Assembly: GCA_038040325.1 (NCBI GenBank)
Contig: JBBPIM010000005.1
Location: forward strand, 28,438 to 92,437
Direction: 5' to 3'
From: Mayfieldus profundus
GTDB taxonomy: Bacteria > Actinomycetota > Thermoleophilia > Solirubrobacterales > 70-9
DNA: 64,000 nucleotides
Positions within the stretch are counted from its first letter, which is position 1. Each line of letters starts with the position of its first letter. The translations under genes and the position numbers were made by a program. Positions 8,229-17,457 of this stretch are shown here, piece after piece. The notes under the pieces are model-generated. The model was given only the letters and a program-made list of their open reading frames with translations. It searched no databases and had not been told where the DNA came from.

Positions 8229-9083
8229 ATGGAGCTCGCAAGACTACCCCGCAGCACCGCCGACCGCTCCAGGGTCGCGCTGATCGCGGCACTGTTCGTG
8301 CTCGCGTTCATCGGTTGGACGGTCACCGACGAGCGCATGCACGGCATGGACGCCGGCCCCGGCACCGACCTCGGCGCGTTCGGCTTCTACATCACGGCCT
8401 GGGTGGTGATGATGGCCGCGATGATGTTCCCGTCGATCTGGCCGATGGTGGTCATCTACTCGCGGGTACAGCGGGGAAAGCAGGAGCGCGGACAGGATGT
8501 CCCGGTCGGCGCCACCGCGGTTTTCATCTCCGGCTATCTGATCACCTGGACCGCGGCGGGACTGGTCGGCTTTGCGGTATTCGAGGCCGCACGGTCCCTG
8601 TCGATCGACGCGCTCTCCTGGGACCGCGGCGGCCCCTACCTCGCCGGAGGCGTGATCGTGGCGGCAGCCGTCTACCAGCTCACACCGCTCAAGGACGTCT
8701 GCCTGAGCAAGTGCCGCAGCCCGCTGATGTTCGTGCTGACCTCCTGGCAGCCCGGTCGCCTGGGCGCACTGCGGATGGGGGTCGAGCACGGCGCCTGGTG
8801 CGTGGGGTGCTGCTGGGCGCTGATGGCGGCGCTGTTCGCGCTCGGCGTTATGAGCGTGGGCTGGATGGTGTTCATCGCGGCACTGATCGCGCTCGAGAAG
8901 CTGCTGCCGTGGAAGGCGGTTGCCAACCGCTCGATCGCGGTCCTGCTGCTGGTGCTCGGCCTCACCGTGGCATTCGCGCCAGAGGAAGTCCCCGGCCTGA
9001 CGCTCCCCGACTCCCCGGAGGCGACGCGCGCGATGCAGTCGATGGAGGGCGCCGCCATGGACGACGACGCGATGAAGAGGTAG
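8229..9083 (+). CDS. DUF2182 predicted metal-binding integral membrane protein
   Basis: The 284-residue protein has about seven hydrophobic segments. Family motifs include WVVMMAAMMFPSIWPM, CLSKCRSPLMF, and GAWCVGCCWALM, which places cysteine pairs near the membrane, as noted for this predicted metal-binding family. The short Met/Asp-rich tail (MQSMEGAAMDDDAMKR) could also bind metal. It lies 16 bases after DUF1326 under the same promoter, so the two probably form a functional pair of unknown role. Confidence 0.85.
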   Translation: MELARLPRSTADRSRVALIAALFVLAFIGWTVTDERMHGMDAGPGTDLGAFGFYITAWVVMMAAMMFPSIWPMVVIYSRVQRGKQERGQDVPVGATAVFISGYLITWTAAGLVGFAVFEAARSLSIDALSWDRGGPYLAGGVIVAAAVYQLTPLKDVCLSKCRSPLMFVLTSWQPGRLGALRMGVEHGAWCVGCCWALMAALFALGVMSVGWMVFIAALIALEKLLPWKAVANRSIAVLLLVLGLTVAFAPEEVPGLTLPDSPEATRAMQSMEGAAMDDDAMKR

Positions 9084-9213
9084 CGCGGGCGGGTCTAGAA
9101 GCCGTCGGCGCTCAGAACTGGTCCTCGCTGGACCACTGGAACGGGATGTCCTTGCTGGAGCGCCCGGCCCAGTCCCACGGTCAAACGAAGGCGGGTCGAC
9201 CGAGGTGGCGCGG

Positions 9214-10905
9214 CTAGCCGGAGCGGCGAACGCCGATGTCCGAGCCCTCGGGCTCGGAGACCGCGTCGGCGTCTGCTTCGGGCTCTGCGGGGCGCTCGCG
9301 GGCGTGGCGCGCCGCCGCCCCGATGAAGTCGCGGAACAGCGGCTCGGGCCGGTTCGGGCGTGAGTTGAACTCGGGGTGGAACTGGGAGGCGACGAAGAAC
9401 GGGTGGTCGGGCAGCTCGATCATCTCGACCAGGCGCTCGTCGGGCGAGGTCCCACCGCAGACCAGGCCCTCGTCCTCGAGCCGGCGCCGCAGCATGTTGT
9501 TGACCTCGTAGCGGTGGCGGTGGCGCTTGTAGATCACCGCTTCGCCGAAGATCTCACGCGCCCGCGTTCCATCGTGCAGCTTCACCGGGTCGGCGCCGAG
9601 CCGCATCGTGCCGCCCATCTCGGAGACCTCCTTCTGCTCGGGGAGCAGGTCGATCACCGGATAGGGGGTCTCCGGGTCGAACTCGGCCGAGTTGGCTCCG
9701 TCCAGCCCGGCAATGTTCCGTGCGAACTCGACCACGGCGATCTGCATCCCGAGGCAGATGCCGAGGTACGGGATCGAGCGTTCGCGGGCGATGCGCGCCG
9801 CCTGCACCTTGCCTTCGATGCCGCGCTCGCCAAAGCCGCCCGGGATCAGGATGCCGTCGACGCCCTCGAGGCGCTCCGGCTCGAAGTCCTCGGAGTCGAC
9901 CAGCTCGACCTCGACGTCGACACCGTGGTGAAAGCCGCCGTGCTCGAGCGCCTCGATCACCGACTTGTATGCGTCGGCGAGCCCGACGTACTTGCCTACC
10001 AGGGCGATCCGCACAGTGCCCTCGGCGGCATCTGCACGGCGCACCATCTCCTCCCACTCGGCGAGGTCGGGAGGCTCCGCCTCCATGCCGAAGTGGTCGA
10101 GCACGAGGTCGTCGACGCCCTCGGCGCGGAACACCAGCGGCACCTTGTAGATGTTGTCCACGTCGCGCGCCGAGATCACCGCCTCCTCGGGCAGGCTCGC
10201 GAACAGGGCGATCTTGCGCCGGATGTCGCGCCCCAGCCCGCCTTCCGAGCGGCAGACCAGCGCGTGCGGCTGGACGCCGATGCGGCGCAGCTCGTTGACC
10301 GAGTGCTGGGTTGGCTTGGTCTTCAGCTCGCCCGCATGGCCCACGTAGGGGACGAGAGTGAGGTGCACGAACATGCAGCGCTTCGGCCCGAGGTCCGTGT
10401 AGAGCTGGCGGATCGACTCGAGGAAGGGCAGCGACTCGATGTCGCCGACGGTCCCGCCGATCTCGGTGATCACGAAGTCCACCGCCTGCGACTCGGCGAC
10501 GATCAGGATGCGGTGCTTGATCTCGTCCGTGATATGGGGGATCACCTGGACCGTTGCGCCGAGGTAGTCGCCGCGGCGCTCGCGCCTGATCACCGAGTTG
10601 TAGACCGCCCCGGCAGTGACGTTGGAGGCGCGGGAGGTGTTCTCGTCGGTGAAGCGCTCGTAGTGGCCGAGGTCGAGGTCGGTCTCGGCGCCGTCCTCGG
10701 TGACGAAGACCTCACCGTGCTGGAAAGGGCTCATCGTCCCGGGGTCCACGTTGATGTAAGGGTCGAACTTCTGCAGCTGCACGCGGAAGCCGCGACTGAC
10801 GAGCAGGCGGCCGACCGAGGCCGAGGCGATCCCCTTTCCGAGAGCCGACACCACCCCGCCCGTGACGAAGATGAAACGCGTGTCGCCCTGCTTGGCTCTA
10901 GTCAT
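9214..10905 (-). CDS. pyrG: CTP synthase
   Basis: PyrG converts UTP to CTP with glutamine and ATP. The 563-residue protein has the N-terminal synthetase domain (FVTGGVVSALGKGIASASVG, then FDPYINVDPGTMSPFQHGE). The C-terminal class I glutaminase has its nucleophile in YLGICLGMQ and the His-Glu pair in QFHPEFNSRP. A short acidic tail follows (PAEPEADADAVSEPEGS). Its start overlaps the last eight bases of the upstream glycosyltransferase gene. This is the standard actinobacterial neighbourhood near recN and xerD. Confidence 0.97.
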   Translation of the reverse strand: MTRAKQGDTRFIFVTGGVVSALGKGIASASVGRLLVSRGFRVQLQKFDPYINVDPGTMSPFQHGEVFVTEDGAETDLDLGHYERFTDENTSRASNVTAGAVYNSVIRRERRGDYLGATVQVIPHITDEIKHRILIVAESQAVDFVITEIGGTVGDIESLPFLESIRQLYTDLGPKRCMFVHLTLVPYVGHAGELKTKPTQHSVNELRRIGVQPHALVCRSEGGLGRDIRRKIALFASLPEEAVISARDVDNIYKVPLVFRAEGVDDLVLDHFGMEAEPPDLAEWEEMVRRADAAEGTVRIALVGKYVGLADAYKSVIEALEHGGFHHGVDVEVELVDSEDFEPERLEGVDGILIPGGFGERGIEGKVQAARIARERSIPYLGICLGMQIAVVEFARNIAGLDGANSAEFDPETPYPVIDLLPEQKEVSEMGGTMRLGADPVKLHDGTRAREIFGEAVIYKRHRHRYEVNNMLRRRLEDEGLVCGGTSPDERLVEMIELPDHPFFVASQFHPEFNSRPNRPEPLFRDFIGAAARHARERPAEPEADADAVSEPEGSDIGVRRSG

Positions 10906-11740
10906 CGACCCTGCCCAGCGAGTCTAGAGATCGCAGGGGCGGAACGTTCTCGATCGTCTTGGAGATCGAGCGGAACTCGCCGTACAGCGTCAGCGCGGCG
11001 ACGACGGCCAGCGCCACCAGGCGGCCGGTCTCGTCCAGCGTGGTGAGCAACCAGACGCCGGCGATCGCCCCGACCAGGTTGGACCCGGTGTCGCCGAGCA
11101 TCGCCCGCTCCCGAAGGGTGAACCAGGCGCCGACCAGGACCGGCCCGACGAAGATCCCCAGCAGCTCCAGCGGCCCCGCCGTCCACGCGCCGAGACAGAG
11201 CCCGGCGCCGAGCAGCACCAGCGCCTTCTCGGCTCTCCCGGGGCGCAGGTCGAGCAGGTTGAAGAGGTTGGTGGCGAGGATCAGCAGCGCCACGTCGGCG
11301 ATGTACTCGAAGGACTCCAGTCCGCGGCCGCTGACCACATACGCGGCCAGCGCCAGGGCTCCGATGGCCTTGATCGCCCCGGTCGAGAGTCGCCCCGCCC
11401 GCAGCGCCCGGGCGTGGCCGCGCCAGCCCCGCGGTGCGTCGCCGCGGGTCCCCTGGCCCAGCGAGTCATCGAGGAATCCGAGGAAGGCGACGCCGAGAAC
11501 GTAGGTGATCCAGCGCCGCAGCTCCGGATCCAGCAGGTCGAGGTCGGCGCGGTCGTCGAGGAAGGCGAGGGGAGCCAGCGCGACCAGCGCCGTGGTGGCC
11601 AGCACCGCACCGAGCGGGAAGGCCAGCGTACGGCCCCGGTAGTTCTCCCGCACCAGACCTGCGTCGGCCAGGCCCCTGACCCCGGCGGGGACCATCAGCA
11701 CCGCAAGGGCGAACGACAGCGGCAGGCCGATCCAGTCCAT
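10898..11740 (-). CDS. MraY/WecA-like glycosyltransferase family 4 membrane protein
   Basis: The 280-residue polytopic membrane protein carries the GT4 pattern of polyprenyl-phosphate phospho-sugar transferases. It has the aspartates of FLGFLDDSLGQG, NLFNLLDLRPGRAEK (NxxNxxDxxxG-like), and ERAMLGDTGSNLVGA. It is shorter than MraY (about 320-360 residues), so it is not the main lipid I synthase. A cell-wall or polysaccharide initiation role is plausible. It sits between steB and pyrG and overlaps the pyrG start. Confidence 0.8.
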   Translation of the reverse strand: MDWIGLPLSFALAVLMVPAGVRGLADAGLVRENYRGRTLAFPLGAVLATTALVALAPLAFLDDRADLDLLDPELRRWITYVLGVAFLGFLDDSLGQGTRGDAPRGWRGHARALRAGRLSTGAIKAIGALALAAYVVSGRGLESFEYIADVALLILATNLFNLLDLRPGRAEKALVLLGAGLCLGAWTAGPLELLGIFVGPVLVGAWFTLRERAMLGDTGSNLVGAIAGVWLLTTLDETGRLVALAVVAALTLYGEFRSISKTIENVPPLRSLDSLGRVDD

Positions 11741-11749
11741 TCGGCGGGG

Positions 11750-12643
11750 TCAGCCGCCGGCGCCCGTGCCGGACGGTGACCGGGGCGAGGGCGTGAGCAG
11801 GTCGGGCAGCAGGCGATCGGCGGTGTCCTTGGTGCCGAAGTTGCCCTCGGCGCCGAGCAGGGCGAAGATCAGCGCGACCTGGCCGGACACGCGGTCGAGG
11901 TCGTCCACGGTGGAAAGATCATGCGCGGAGAAGAAGCCGATCGAGGACGGCTCGGTGTCGGTGTCCTCCACCCCCACACCGGTTGCCCCCGCCGCGACGG
12001 CACCGTCCAGCAGCCCCGCCTCGAGGTTGTTGGCCGCGACACGGTCCTCGGCGTCCAGCTCGGGCTGCTGGCGAACGACGATCAGGGAGTCGATGTCGCC
12101 GAAGCGACCGCTCGCCCGCGAAAGCAGGTCGCTGCGAACCCGGTCGACCAGGTTGCCGCCCAGCACGATCTGGCGGCCCACCGCCTTGCCCAGGGCCTCG
12201 GCCGTGTCGGGATTGACGTCGACGTCAGCGAACCGGGATCCCTTCAGGTCCGAGGCGAGGCCCCCGAGATCGGGTGGCTCTCGCACCACTGCGACCGAGG
12301 TAAGCCGCGCGCCGCTCGGCTGCAGGGAGGTCTCGATCTCGCCGGAAAGGTCGTCGGGGAGGCCGCCCAGCGCCAGCACCCCCACCCGCCGGCCGGTCAG
12401 CCTGCCTCCGGCCAGCACGGGATAGACACGCTCGCCGAACTCTTCCGATCGGGCCAGCTCGGCGGCCAGGTCGTCGGCCCGCTGTCGAGCCGCCTCGAGG
12501 TCGCCGGTGAGGCTCTCCTCCAGGTTCCTCGAAGTGTTGGAGACGACATCGTCGCCGAAGCCGACGCCGATCAGGATCCCGATCGCGAGGGCGAGAAAAA
12601 TCGCGGCGAGCGATGCCGCGTGGTAGCGGGCGCTGTACCCCAT
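11750..12643 (-). CDS. steB: SteB/MctB-family membrane-anchored protein
   Basis: The protein starts MGYSARYHAASLAAIFLALAI, a single N-terminal membrane segment of the MctB ('copper transporter') family. A coiled-coil follows (NLEESLTGDLEAARQRADDL), then an extracellular alpha/beta domain. In corynebacteria the homologous gene next to steA is steB, and SteA-SteB act with the RipC-FtsEX cell-separation pathway. The adjacency here supports that role over copper transport. It starts 22 bases after steA and ends in a Pro/Gly/Ser tail. Confidence 0.75.
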   Translation of the reverse strand: MGYSARYHAASLAAIFLALAIGILIGVGFGDDVVSNTSRNLEESLTGDLEAARQRADDLAAELARSEEFGERVYPVLAGGRLTGRRVGVLALGGLPDDLSGEIETSLQPSGARLTSVAVVREPPDLGGLASDLKGSRFADVDVNPDTAEALGKAVGRQIVLGGNLVDRVRSDLLSRASGRFGDIDSLIVVRQQPELDAEDRVAANNLEAGLLDGAVAAGATGVGVEDTDTEPSSIGFFSAHDLSTVDDLDRVSGQVALIFALLGAEGNFGTKDTADRLLPDLLTPSPRSPSGTGAGG

Positions 12644-12665
12644 GACGGGGGAAGGCTAGAGAACG

Positions 12666-13856
12666 CTAGAGGCCGAGAAGAATCTTCAGCTTCAGCCAGA
12701 GCAGGTCCACGAAGTCGCCCAGGTCACGGGAGGTGAGCACGATGATGATCAGCAGCACGGCGAAGGCGCTCATGAACAGGGCCATGTGGCCCAGCGCCAT
12801 GCCCGGGTTGTAGAGCCTGCTCACCCCCTTGGCGTCCACCAGCGTCTCGCCGATACGCAGACGCGTCAAAAACGTGGAGGACATCCCGTCGCGGTTCTTG
12901 TCGAGGAACTCGATCAGGTTGAAATGGGCACCGACGCTGACGATCAGCGCAGCTCCCTTCTCGAACGCCATCAGCATTGCCACGTCCTGGCTGGTCCCGC
13001 CGACGGGGACGACCGTGTGGCCAAGGCCGAGGTCGAGCAGCCGCTGGCGCCCCGGGGCGCGCCCGTCCGGATAGGCGTGGACGATCAGCTCGGCGCCGCT
13101 TCGCAGCGCCGCGTCGCTTGCTGAATCCATGTCGCCGAGCACGACGTCCGGCTGCAGCCCCGCCTCGAGGATCGCGTCGGCGCCGCCGTCCACACCGACC
13201 AGCAGGGGCCTGACGTCGCGGATGTAGGCGCGCAGCGCCTGCAGGTCGCGCCGGTGGGTGGTGCCGCGCACGACGATCAGCGCGTGGCGGTCGCGGAAGG
13301 TGGTGCGGGTCACCGGGAACTCGATCGCACCGGCAAGCAGCTCGCCCTCGTGGCGAAGGTGGGCCATCGTGTTCTCCGCGAATGCGGCGAGCGCCTCGTC
13401 GATCTCCTCGCGCTGGCGGTCGAGACGCTGGGCGAGGTCGTCCGCCTCCAGCACCGTGCCGGTCACCACCTCCTCGCCCTCGCGGATCACCGTGCCCCCA
13501 TCGATCGTCAGCGAGTCTCCGTCGCGCAGCAGGTCGAACAATGGCGCCCGCGGCGCGTCCACGAGGTGAATGCCCGCGCGTGTGAGCAGCAGCGGGCCCG
13601 CATTCGGGTAGCGGCCGTTGGTGGAGTCGGAGACGTTGATCACTGCGCGAACCCCGGTCGCGATCAGCTCCTCGGCGGCGATGCGGTCGATGTTCGTGTG
13701 GTCGATCACCGCAACGTCCTGCGGTCGCAGCCGCTTGACGAGGTCCTTGGTCTTGTGCCCGAGCCGCGCAGTTCCGTGGATGCGCGATTCCTGTGCGTCG
13801 CCGTTGCGGCGCGAGAGCAGGGTGCGTCCGAACCTGCGGCGACTGGCGGTGGCCAC
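12666..13856 (-). CDS. steA: Cytokinetic ring protein SteA
   Basis: The 396-residue protein has a cytoplasmic thiamin-pyrophosphokinase-like catalytic core (LLVGVDGGADAILEAGLQPDVVLGDMDS is the family signature, split over about residues 217-245). Near the C-terminus are a hydrophobic segment (ALFMSAFAVLLIIIVL) and an amphipathic tail. SteA is a conserved actinobacterial protein that localises to the division ring and pairs with SteB. Position between recN and steB is typical. The start is GTG 13856, giving MATASRRRFGRTLLSRR. Confidence 0.9.
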   Translation of the reverse strand: MATASRRRFGRTLLSRRNGDAQESRIHGTARLGHKTKDLVKRLRPQDVAVIDHTNIDRIAAEELIATGVRAVINVSDSTNGRYPNAGPLLLTRAGIHLVDAPRAPLFDLLRDGDSLTIDGGTVIREGEEVVTGTVLEADDLAQRLDRQREEIDEALAAFAENTMAHLRHEGELLAGAIEFPVTRTTFRDRHALIVVRGTTHRRDLQALRAYIRDVRPLLVGVDGGADAILEAGLQPDVVLGDMDSASDAALRSGAELIVHAYPDGRAPGRQRLLDLGLGHTVVPVGGTSQDVAMLMAFEKGAALIVSVGAHFNLIEFLDKNRDGMSSTFLTRLRIGETLVDAKGVSRLYNPGMALGHMALFMSAFAVLLIIIVLTSRDLGDFVDLLWLKLKILLGL

Positions 13857-13922
13857 GGGCTCAGGTTAGGTGAACGAGCCGAACAGCGCTACTGCATGCG
13901 AAAACTGAACGCGAAGCTGACG

Positions 13923-15605
13923 TCACGCAGCCGCCAGCAGCTCCTGCGCGTGGCGGCTCGCCGCCTTGTCGGAGCGGTCGGCGCCCAGCATGCGGCAAAT
14001 CTCGGCCACCAGCTCCTCGCCGTCCACCTGCTCGACCTCGGCGCGGGTCTCGCCCTTTCGCATCTCCTTGGTGATGCGGAAATGCGCGGATGCGAGCGAA
14101 GCCACCTGCGGCAGGTGGGTGATGCAGATCACCTGGCGCCCCTCCCCCAGCCGGCGCAGGCGCTCACCAACGGTGCGCGCGGTGTTGCCCCCGACGCCTG
14201 CATCGATCTCGTCGAAGCAGACCGTCGCGGCGCCCGCCGCCGACCCGAGGTCGGTGAGGGCCAGCATCACCCGCGAAAGCTCTCCGCCCGAGGCGGCATC
14301 CCGCAGCGGGGCGGGCTCGATCCCGGGGTTGGTGGCAACCCGGAAGGTCACCGACTCCGCCCCCGCGGGGCCGAATCCGCCGGGGCTCGGGTCAAGCACG
14401 ATCTCCAGCTTCGCCCCCGGCATCGCCAGCTGCTCGAGCTCGACGGCTACGCGCTTTTCCAGCTTGCGCGCGGCCTTGCGACGGGTGGCCGACAGCGCGG
14501 CAGCCAGCTCGCCGCGATGGCGCTCGGTCTCGACGAGGCTCGCCTCCAGCTCGGCACCCCGCTCCTCGGCGTTCTCCAGCCGGTCGATCTCGCCCCGGCA
14601 GCGCTCGGCGTGGGCCAGGACCGACTCGATCGAGCCGCCGTGCTTGCGCTCGAGGCGGTCCAGCGCGTCGAGGCGCTCCTCGACGGCCGCCAGACGGCCC
14701 GGGTCGGCCTCGAGCCGCTCCAGGTAGGAGCGAAGCTCCGCCGCCGCATCGCTCAGTTCGACAGCCAGGCCACCGACGCGCTCGGCGATCGCGTCCAGGT
14801 CCCCGTCGGCCCCGGCTGGTCCCCGCAGGGCGCCCTCGGCCTCCGCCAACGCCGATGCGGCCCCTCCCCCGTCCTCCTCGGCACCGCTGATCCCGGCCAG
14901 CGCAGCGCCAGCCCCCGACCGCAGGCCCTCGGCATGCCCGAGCCGCGCCCGCTCGGCGGCCAGCTCAGCCTCCTCACCTGGATCTGGGGCCGCGGCCTCG
15001 ATCTCCGACAGCTCGTAGCGGTACAGGTCGAGGTCGCGCTCCCGCGCGCCGTCGCGTTCCCGAAGCTCATCGAGCTCGTGCCGCAGCCGCCCGGCCTCAC
15101 CGTGCATCTGCCGGTAGCGGTTCCGCATCTCGAGGTGCTCCTCGCCGGCGAACCCGTCGAGAATCTCCAGCTGGGCCGAGGAAAGCACCAGCCTGCGGTG
15201 CTCGTGCTGGCCGTAGAAGGCGAGCAGGCGCGCTCCGAGCAGCCTCAGGTCCCCCGCCGAGGCCGACCGGCCGCCGATGAAGGCTCCGGTGCGGCCCGCC
15301 GCCGAGACGCGCCGGCCGAGCACGATCTCCGTGGCGCCCTCCGGCAGGCGCTCGGCGACCTCAACCAGCTCCGGCTCGGCAGCCAGATCGCCCGGGAAGT
15401 CGAACACCCCCTCGACCCAGGCCTCCTCGGCACCGGGGCGCACGATCTGGGGCCGGGCGCGACCTCCCATCAGCAGGTCGAGGGAGTGGGCGAGCACGGT
15501 CTTGCCCGCGCCGGTCTCACCGGTGATCACGGTGAAGCCCTCGCCGAGGCGCAGCTCGGCGCGCTCGATCAACAGCAGGTTCTCGATCCGCAGCTCGCGC
15601 AGCAT
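13923..15605 (-). CDS. recN: DNA repair protein RecN
   Basis: RecN is an SMC-like ATPase that acts early in double-strand-break repair. The 560-residue protein has the N-terminal Walker A (GETGAGKT in FTVITGETGAGKTVLAHSLD), a long central coiled coil rich in Ala/Glu/Arg, and a C-terminal head with ASGGELSRVMLAL (signature) and VCFDEIDAGVGG (Walker B). It lies between nadK and steA, the usual actinobacterial position. Confidence 0.95.
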   Translation of the reverse strand: MLRELRIENLLLIERAELRLGEGFTVITGETGAGKTVLAHSLDLLMGGRARPQIVRPGAEEAWVEGVFDFPGDLAAEPELVEVAERLPEGATEIVLGRRVSAAGRTGAFIGGRSASAGDLRLLGARLLAFYGQHEHRRLVLSSAQLEILDGFAGEEHLEMRNRYRQMHGEAGRLRHELDELRERDGARERDLDLYRYELSEIEAAAPDPGEEAELAAERARLGHAEGLRSGAGAALAGISGAEEDGGGAASALAEAEGALRGPAGADGDLDAIAERVGGLAVELSDAAAELRSYLERLEADPGRLAAVEERLDALDRLERKHGGSIESVLAHAERCRGEIDRLENAEERGAELEASLVETERHRGELAAALSATRRKAARKLEKRVAVELEQLAMPGAKLEIVLDPSPGGFGPAGAESVTFRVATNPGIEPAPLRDAASGGELSRVMLALTDLGSAAGAATVCFDEIDAGVGGNTARTVGERLRRLGEGRQVICITHLPQVASLASAHFRITKEMRKGETRAEVEQVDGEELVAEICRMLGADRSDKAASRHAQELLAAA

Positions 15606-15670
15606 TGCCCGCCCTGTCTAGCAGTGGGCGATGACGGACTCGCCCCTCGATTGGCGCCGAAGGCTCCGCC

Positions 15671-16546
15671 TCAGTGGGCCAGGTGGCCGAACTTCTCGCT
15701 GATGCGCCGGTAGAAGCTCGAGCCCCGAACCTGGGCGAGGCTGCCCAGGTCGTGGCGGAACCCGACCTCGGCCTCGCCTCCGGGCGCCAGCTCCCCCAGC
15801 GGCTCGCCGTCCAGGGCGATCTCCACCGGCTCGCGGCCCGCGGCGTTGCCGACGTGCAGCACGTCGTCGGGCGCGACCACCAACGGGCGTGCGGTGAGTG
15901 TGTGCGGGGCGATGTAGCTCACCACGTATCCCTCCACGCCCCAGGCGAGGATCGGCCCCTGGTTGGCGAGGTTGTAGCCGGTGGATCCAGTCGGGGTGGC
16001 GGCGACGAGCCCGTCGCAGCGGACGTTGCCCACCTCCTCGCCGGTGATCCGGTAGCTGAGCTCGGCCACGCGTCCGTGCGGCCGGCGGCTGAAGGTGACG
16101 TCGTTAAGCGCCACTCCCTGCACGCCGCCGCCGGATAGTTCCAGCCCGGGCAGGCTCAGAACCTCGTAATCGCCGGAAAACGCCCGCCGCAGGCCCTCAT
16201 CGAGCTGGTCGCGCTCGACCGCGGCGAGAAAGCCGATCGTCCCGAAGTTGATCCCGAACACCGGCACGTCGGTGCCGGCGTACTGACGCATCGCCCAGAG
16301 AATCGAGCCGTCGCCCCCCAGCACCAGGCAGAGGTCGGGCGCCTCCGGGAGCGACTCGCAGCGCTCGATGCCCTCCACGCCGGCCTGCTTGTCGGCCTCC
16401 TCGGGGCTGGCGACGAGCCGGCAGGACGCGCCGCCGGCCGCCTCTGCCGCCGCCGCGACGGCCTCGGCAAGCGCGGACGGGTAGGAGTGAGTGACCAGCG
16501 CCACCGTTCGAGTCGCGGCCGGAGCCTTGGCATCGCTGGCGCTCAC
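15671..16546 (-). CDS. nadK: NAD kinase
   Basis: NadK phosphorylates NAD to NADP. The 291-residue protein contains the catalytic LVLGGDGSILWAMR loop (GGDG), FGINFGTIGFLAAVE, the NDVTFSRRPHGRV segment and VAATPTGSTGYNLANQGP. It starts at GTG 16546, overlapping the tlyA stop by four bases, so tlyA-nadK are translationally coupled. recN follows downstream. Confidence 0.96.
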   Translation of the reverse strand: MSASDAKAPAATRTVALVTHSYPSALAEAVAAAAEAAGGASCRLVASPEEADKQAGVEGIERCESLPEAPDLCLVLGGDGSILWAMRQYAGTDVPVFGINFGTIGFLAAVERDQLDEGLRRAFSGDYEVLSLPGLELSGGGVQGVALNDVTFSRRPHGRVAELSYRITGEEVGNVRCDGLVAATPTGSTGYNLANQGPILAWGVEGYVVSYIAPHTLTARPLVVAPDDVLHVGNAAGREPVEIALDGEPLGELAPGGEAEVGFRHDLGSLAQVRGSSFYRRISEKFGHLAH

Positions 16547-17328
16547 GGCTCCACCTCACGCACCGCTGCCTCGATAGCGGCTACGCCGCTCTTCCCCTTC
16601 GCGCACCACAGGAATGACTCCTGGTTGCCCTTCGGTCCCGGTAGCCCCGATGACGCGAACCCGAGCACCCCAAGCCCGGCCCTCCGTGCGGCCTCGGCCG
16701 CGGCCAGCAGCGCTTCGCGGCGGTCGCCGGGCGAGCGCACCACGCCACCCTTTCCGACCCGGCCGCGACCCAGCTCGAACTGCGGCTTGACGAGAGCCAG
16801 CAACTCTCCACCCGCCGGCAGGGCCGCCGCAAGCGCGGGCAGCACCTTGGCCAGGGAGATGAAGGACACGTCCACGGTCACCAGCTGCGGGGCGAACGGC
16901 AGCTCCGCCGGGTCAAGCGAGCGGGCGTTAACCTTCTCCAGCACCGTCACCCGTGGGTCGTTTCGCAACTTCCAGTCGAGCTGGCCGTGAGCGACGTCGA
17001 GAGCGGCCACCTGGGCCGCCCCGCGCTGCAACAGGCAGTCGGTGAATCCGCCCGTGGAGGCACCGACATCGAGGCAGTCGGTACCCGCGACGTCGATCCC
17101 GAGAGTCTCCAGCGCATTCTCGAGCTTGATCCCTCCGCGAGACACGTAGGGACACGACTCCTTGACAAATAGCTCGGCCTCGGGCTCGATCATCTGGCTC
17201 GGCTTCAGGGCAACCGGCCCGTCGGCGCCGATTCGGACCGCTCCGGCCCGCACCGAGGCGGCCGCAGCGGAGCGGGACGGGAATTGCCCGCGCTCGGCGA
17301 GAAGTGCGTCGATTCGCTGCCGCGGCAT
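16543..17328 (-). CDS. tlyA: TlyA family rRNA 2'-O-methyltransferase
   Basis: TlyA methylates ribose in 16S and/or 23S rRNA in actinobacteria. The 261-residue protein has an N-terminal S4 RNA-binding domain (RIDALLAERGQFPSRSAAAA) and an FtsJ-type methyltransferase domain with SAM motif LDVGASTGGFTDCLLQRG. LVKPQFELGRGRVGKGGVVR follows. Mycobacterial homologues determine sensitivity to capreomycin/viomycin. It heads the leftward nadK-recN block. Confidence 0.93.
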   Translation of the reverse strand: MPRQRIDALLAERGQFPSRSAAAASVRAGAVRIGADGPVALKPSQMIEPEAELFVKESCPYVSRGGIKLENALETLGIDVAGTDCLDVGASTGGFTDCLLQRGAAQVAALDVAHGQLDWKLRNDPRVTVLEKVNARSLDPAELPFAPQLVTVDVSFISLAKVLPALAAALPAGGELLALVKPQFELGRGRVGKGGVVRSPGDRREALLAAAEAARRAGLGVLGFASSGLPGPKGNQESFLWCAKGKSGVAAIEAAVREVEP

Positions 17329-17382
17329 GGCGCCAACCGTAGCGCCGATCCGCTGCCCCGGCCGGGCATCGGCGACCGCCCA

Positions 17383-17426
17383 GTGTGAGGGCAGTCACAC
17401 ACGAATCGCACATACGTTCGTACTCT
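17383..17426 (+). promoter_or_regulatory. CRP/FNR-family operator and promoter upstream of the SPW gene
   Basis: A perfect palindrome GTGTGA-N6-TCACAC at 17383-17400 equals the CRP/GlxR consensus TGTGA-N6-TCACA. A -10 hexamer TACTCT lies at 17421-17426. With a start near 17433 the operator is centred at about -41.5, which is class II activator geometry, and no good -35 hexamer is present. It lies in the tlyA-SPW divergent intergenic region, so it could also affect tlyA. Confidence 0.65.
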
Positions 17427-17457
17427 GAATTGACGAGAGATGACCAGGAGCTACGAG

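Noticed and set aside
9103..9180. A leftward 22-codon stretch ending DIPFQWSSEDQF after the DUF2182 gene
   Set aside because: It has no start codon and is closed by TGA just upstream. It may be a gene remnant but is too short to support.
13254..15713. An 819-codon open frame on the plus strand
   Set aside because: It is antisense to recN and nadK, which have clear catalytic motifs. Long shadow frames are expected at this GC content.
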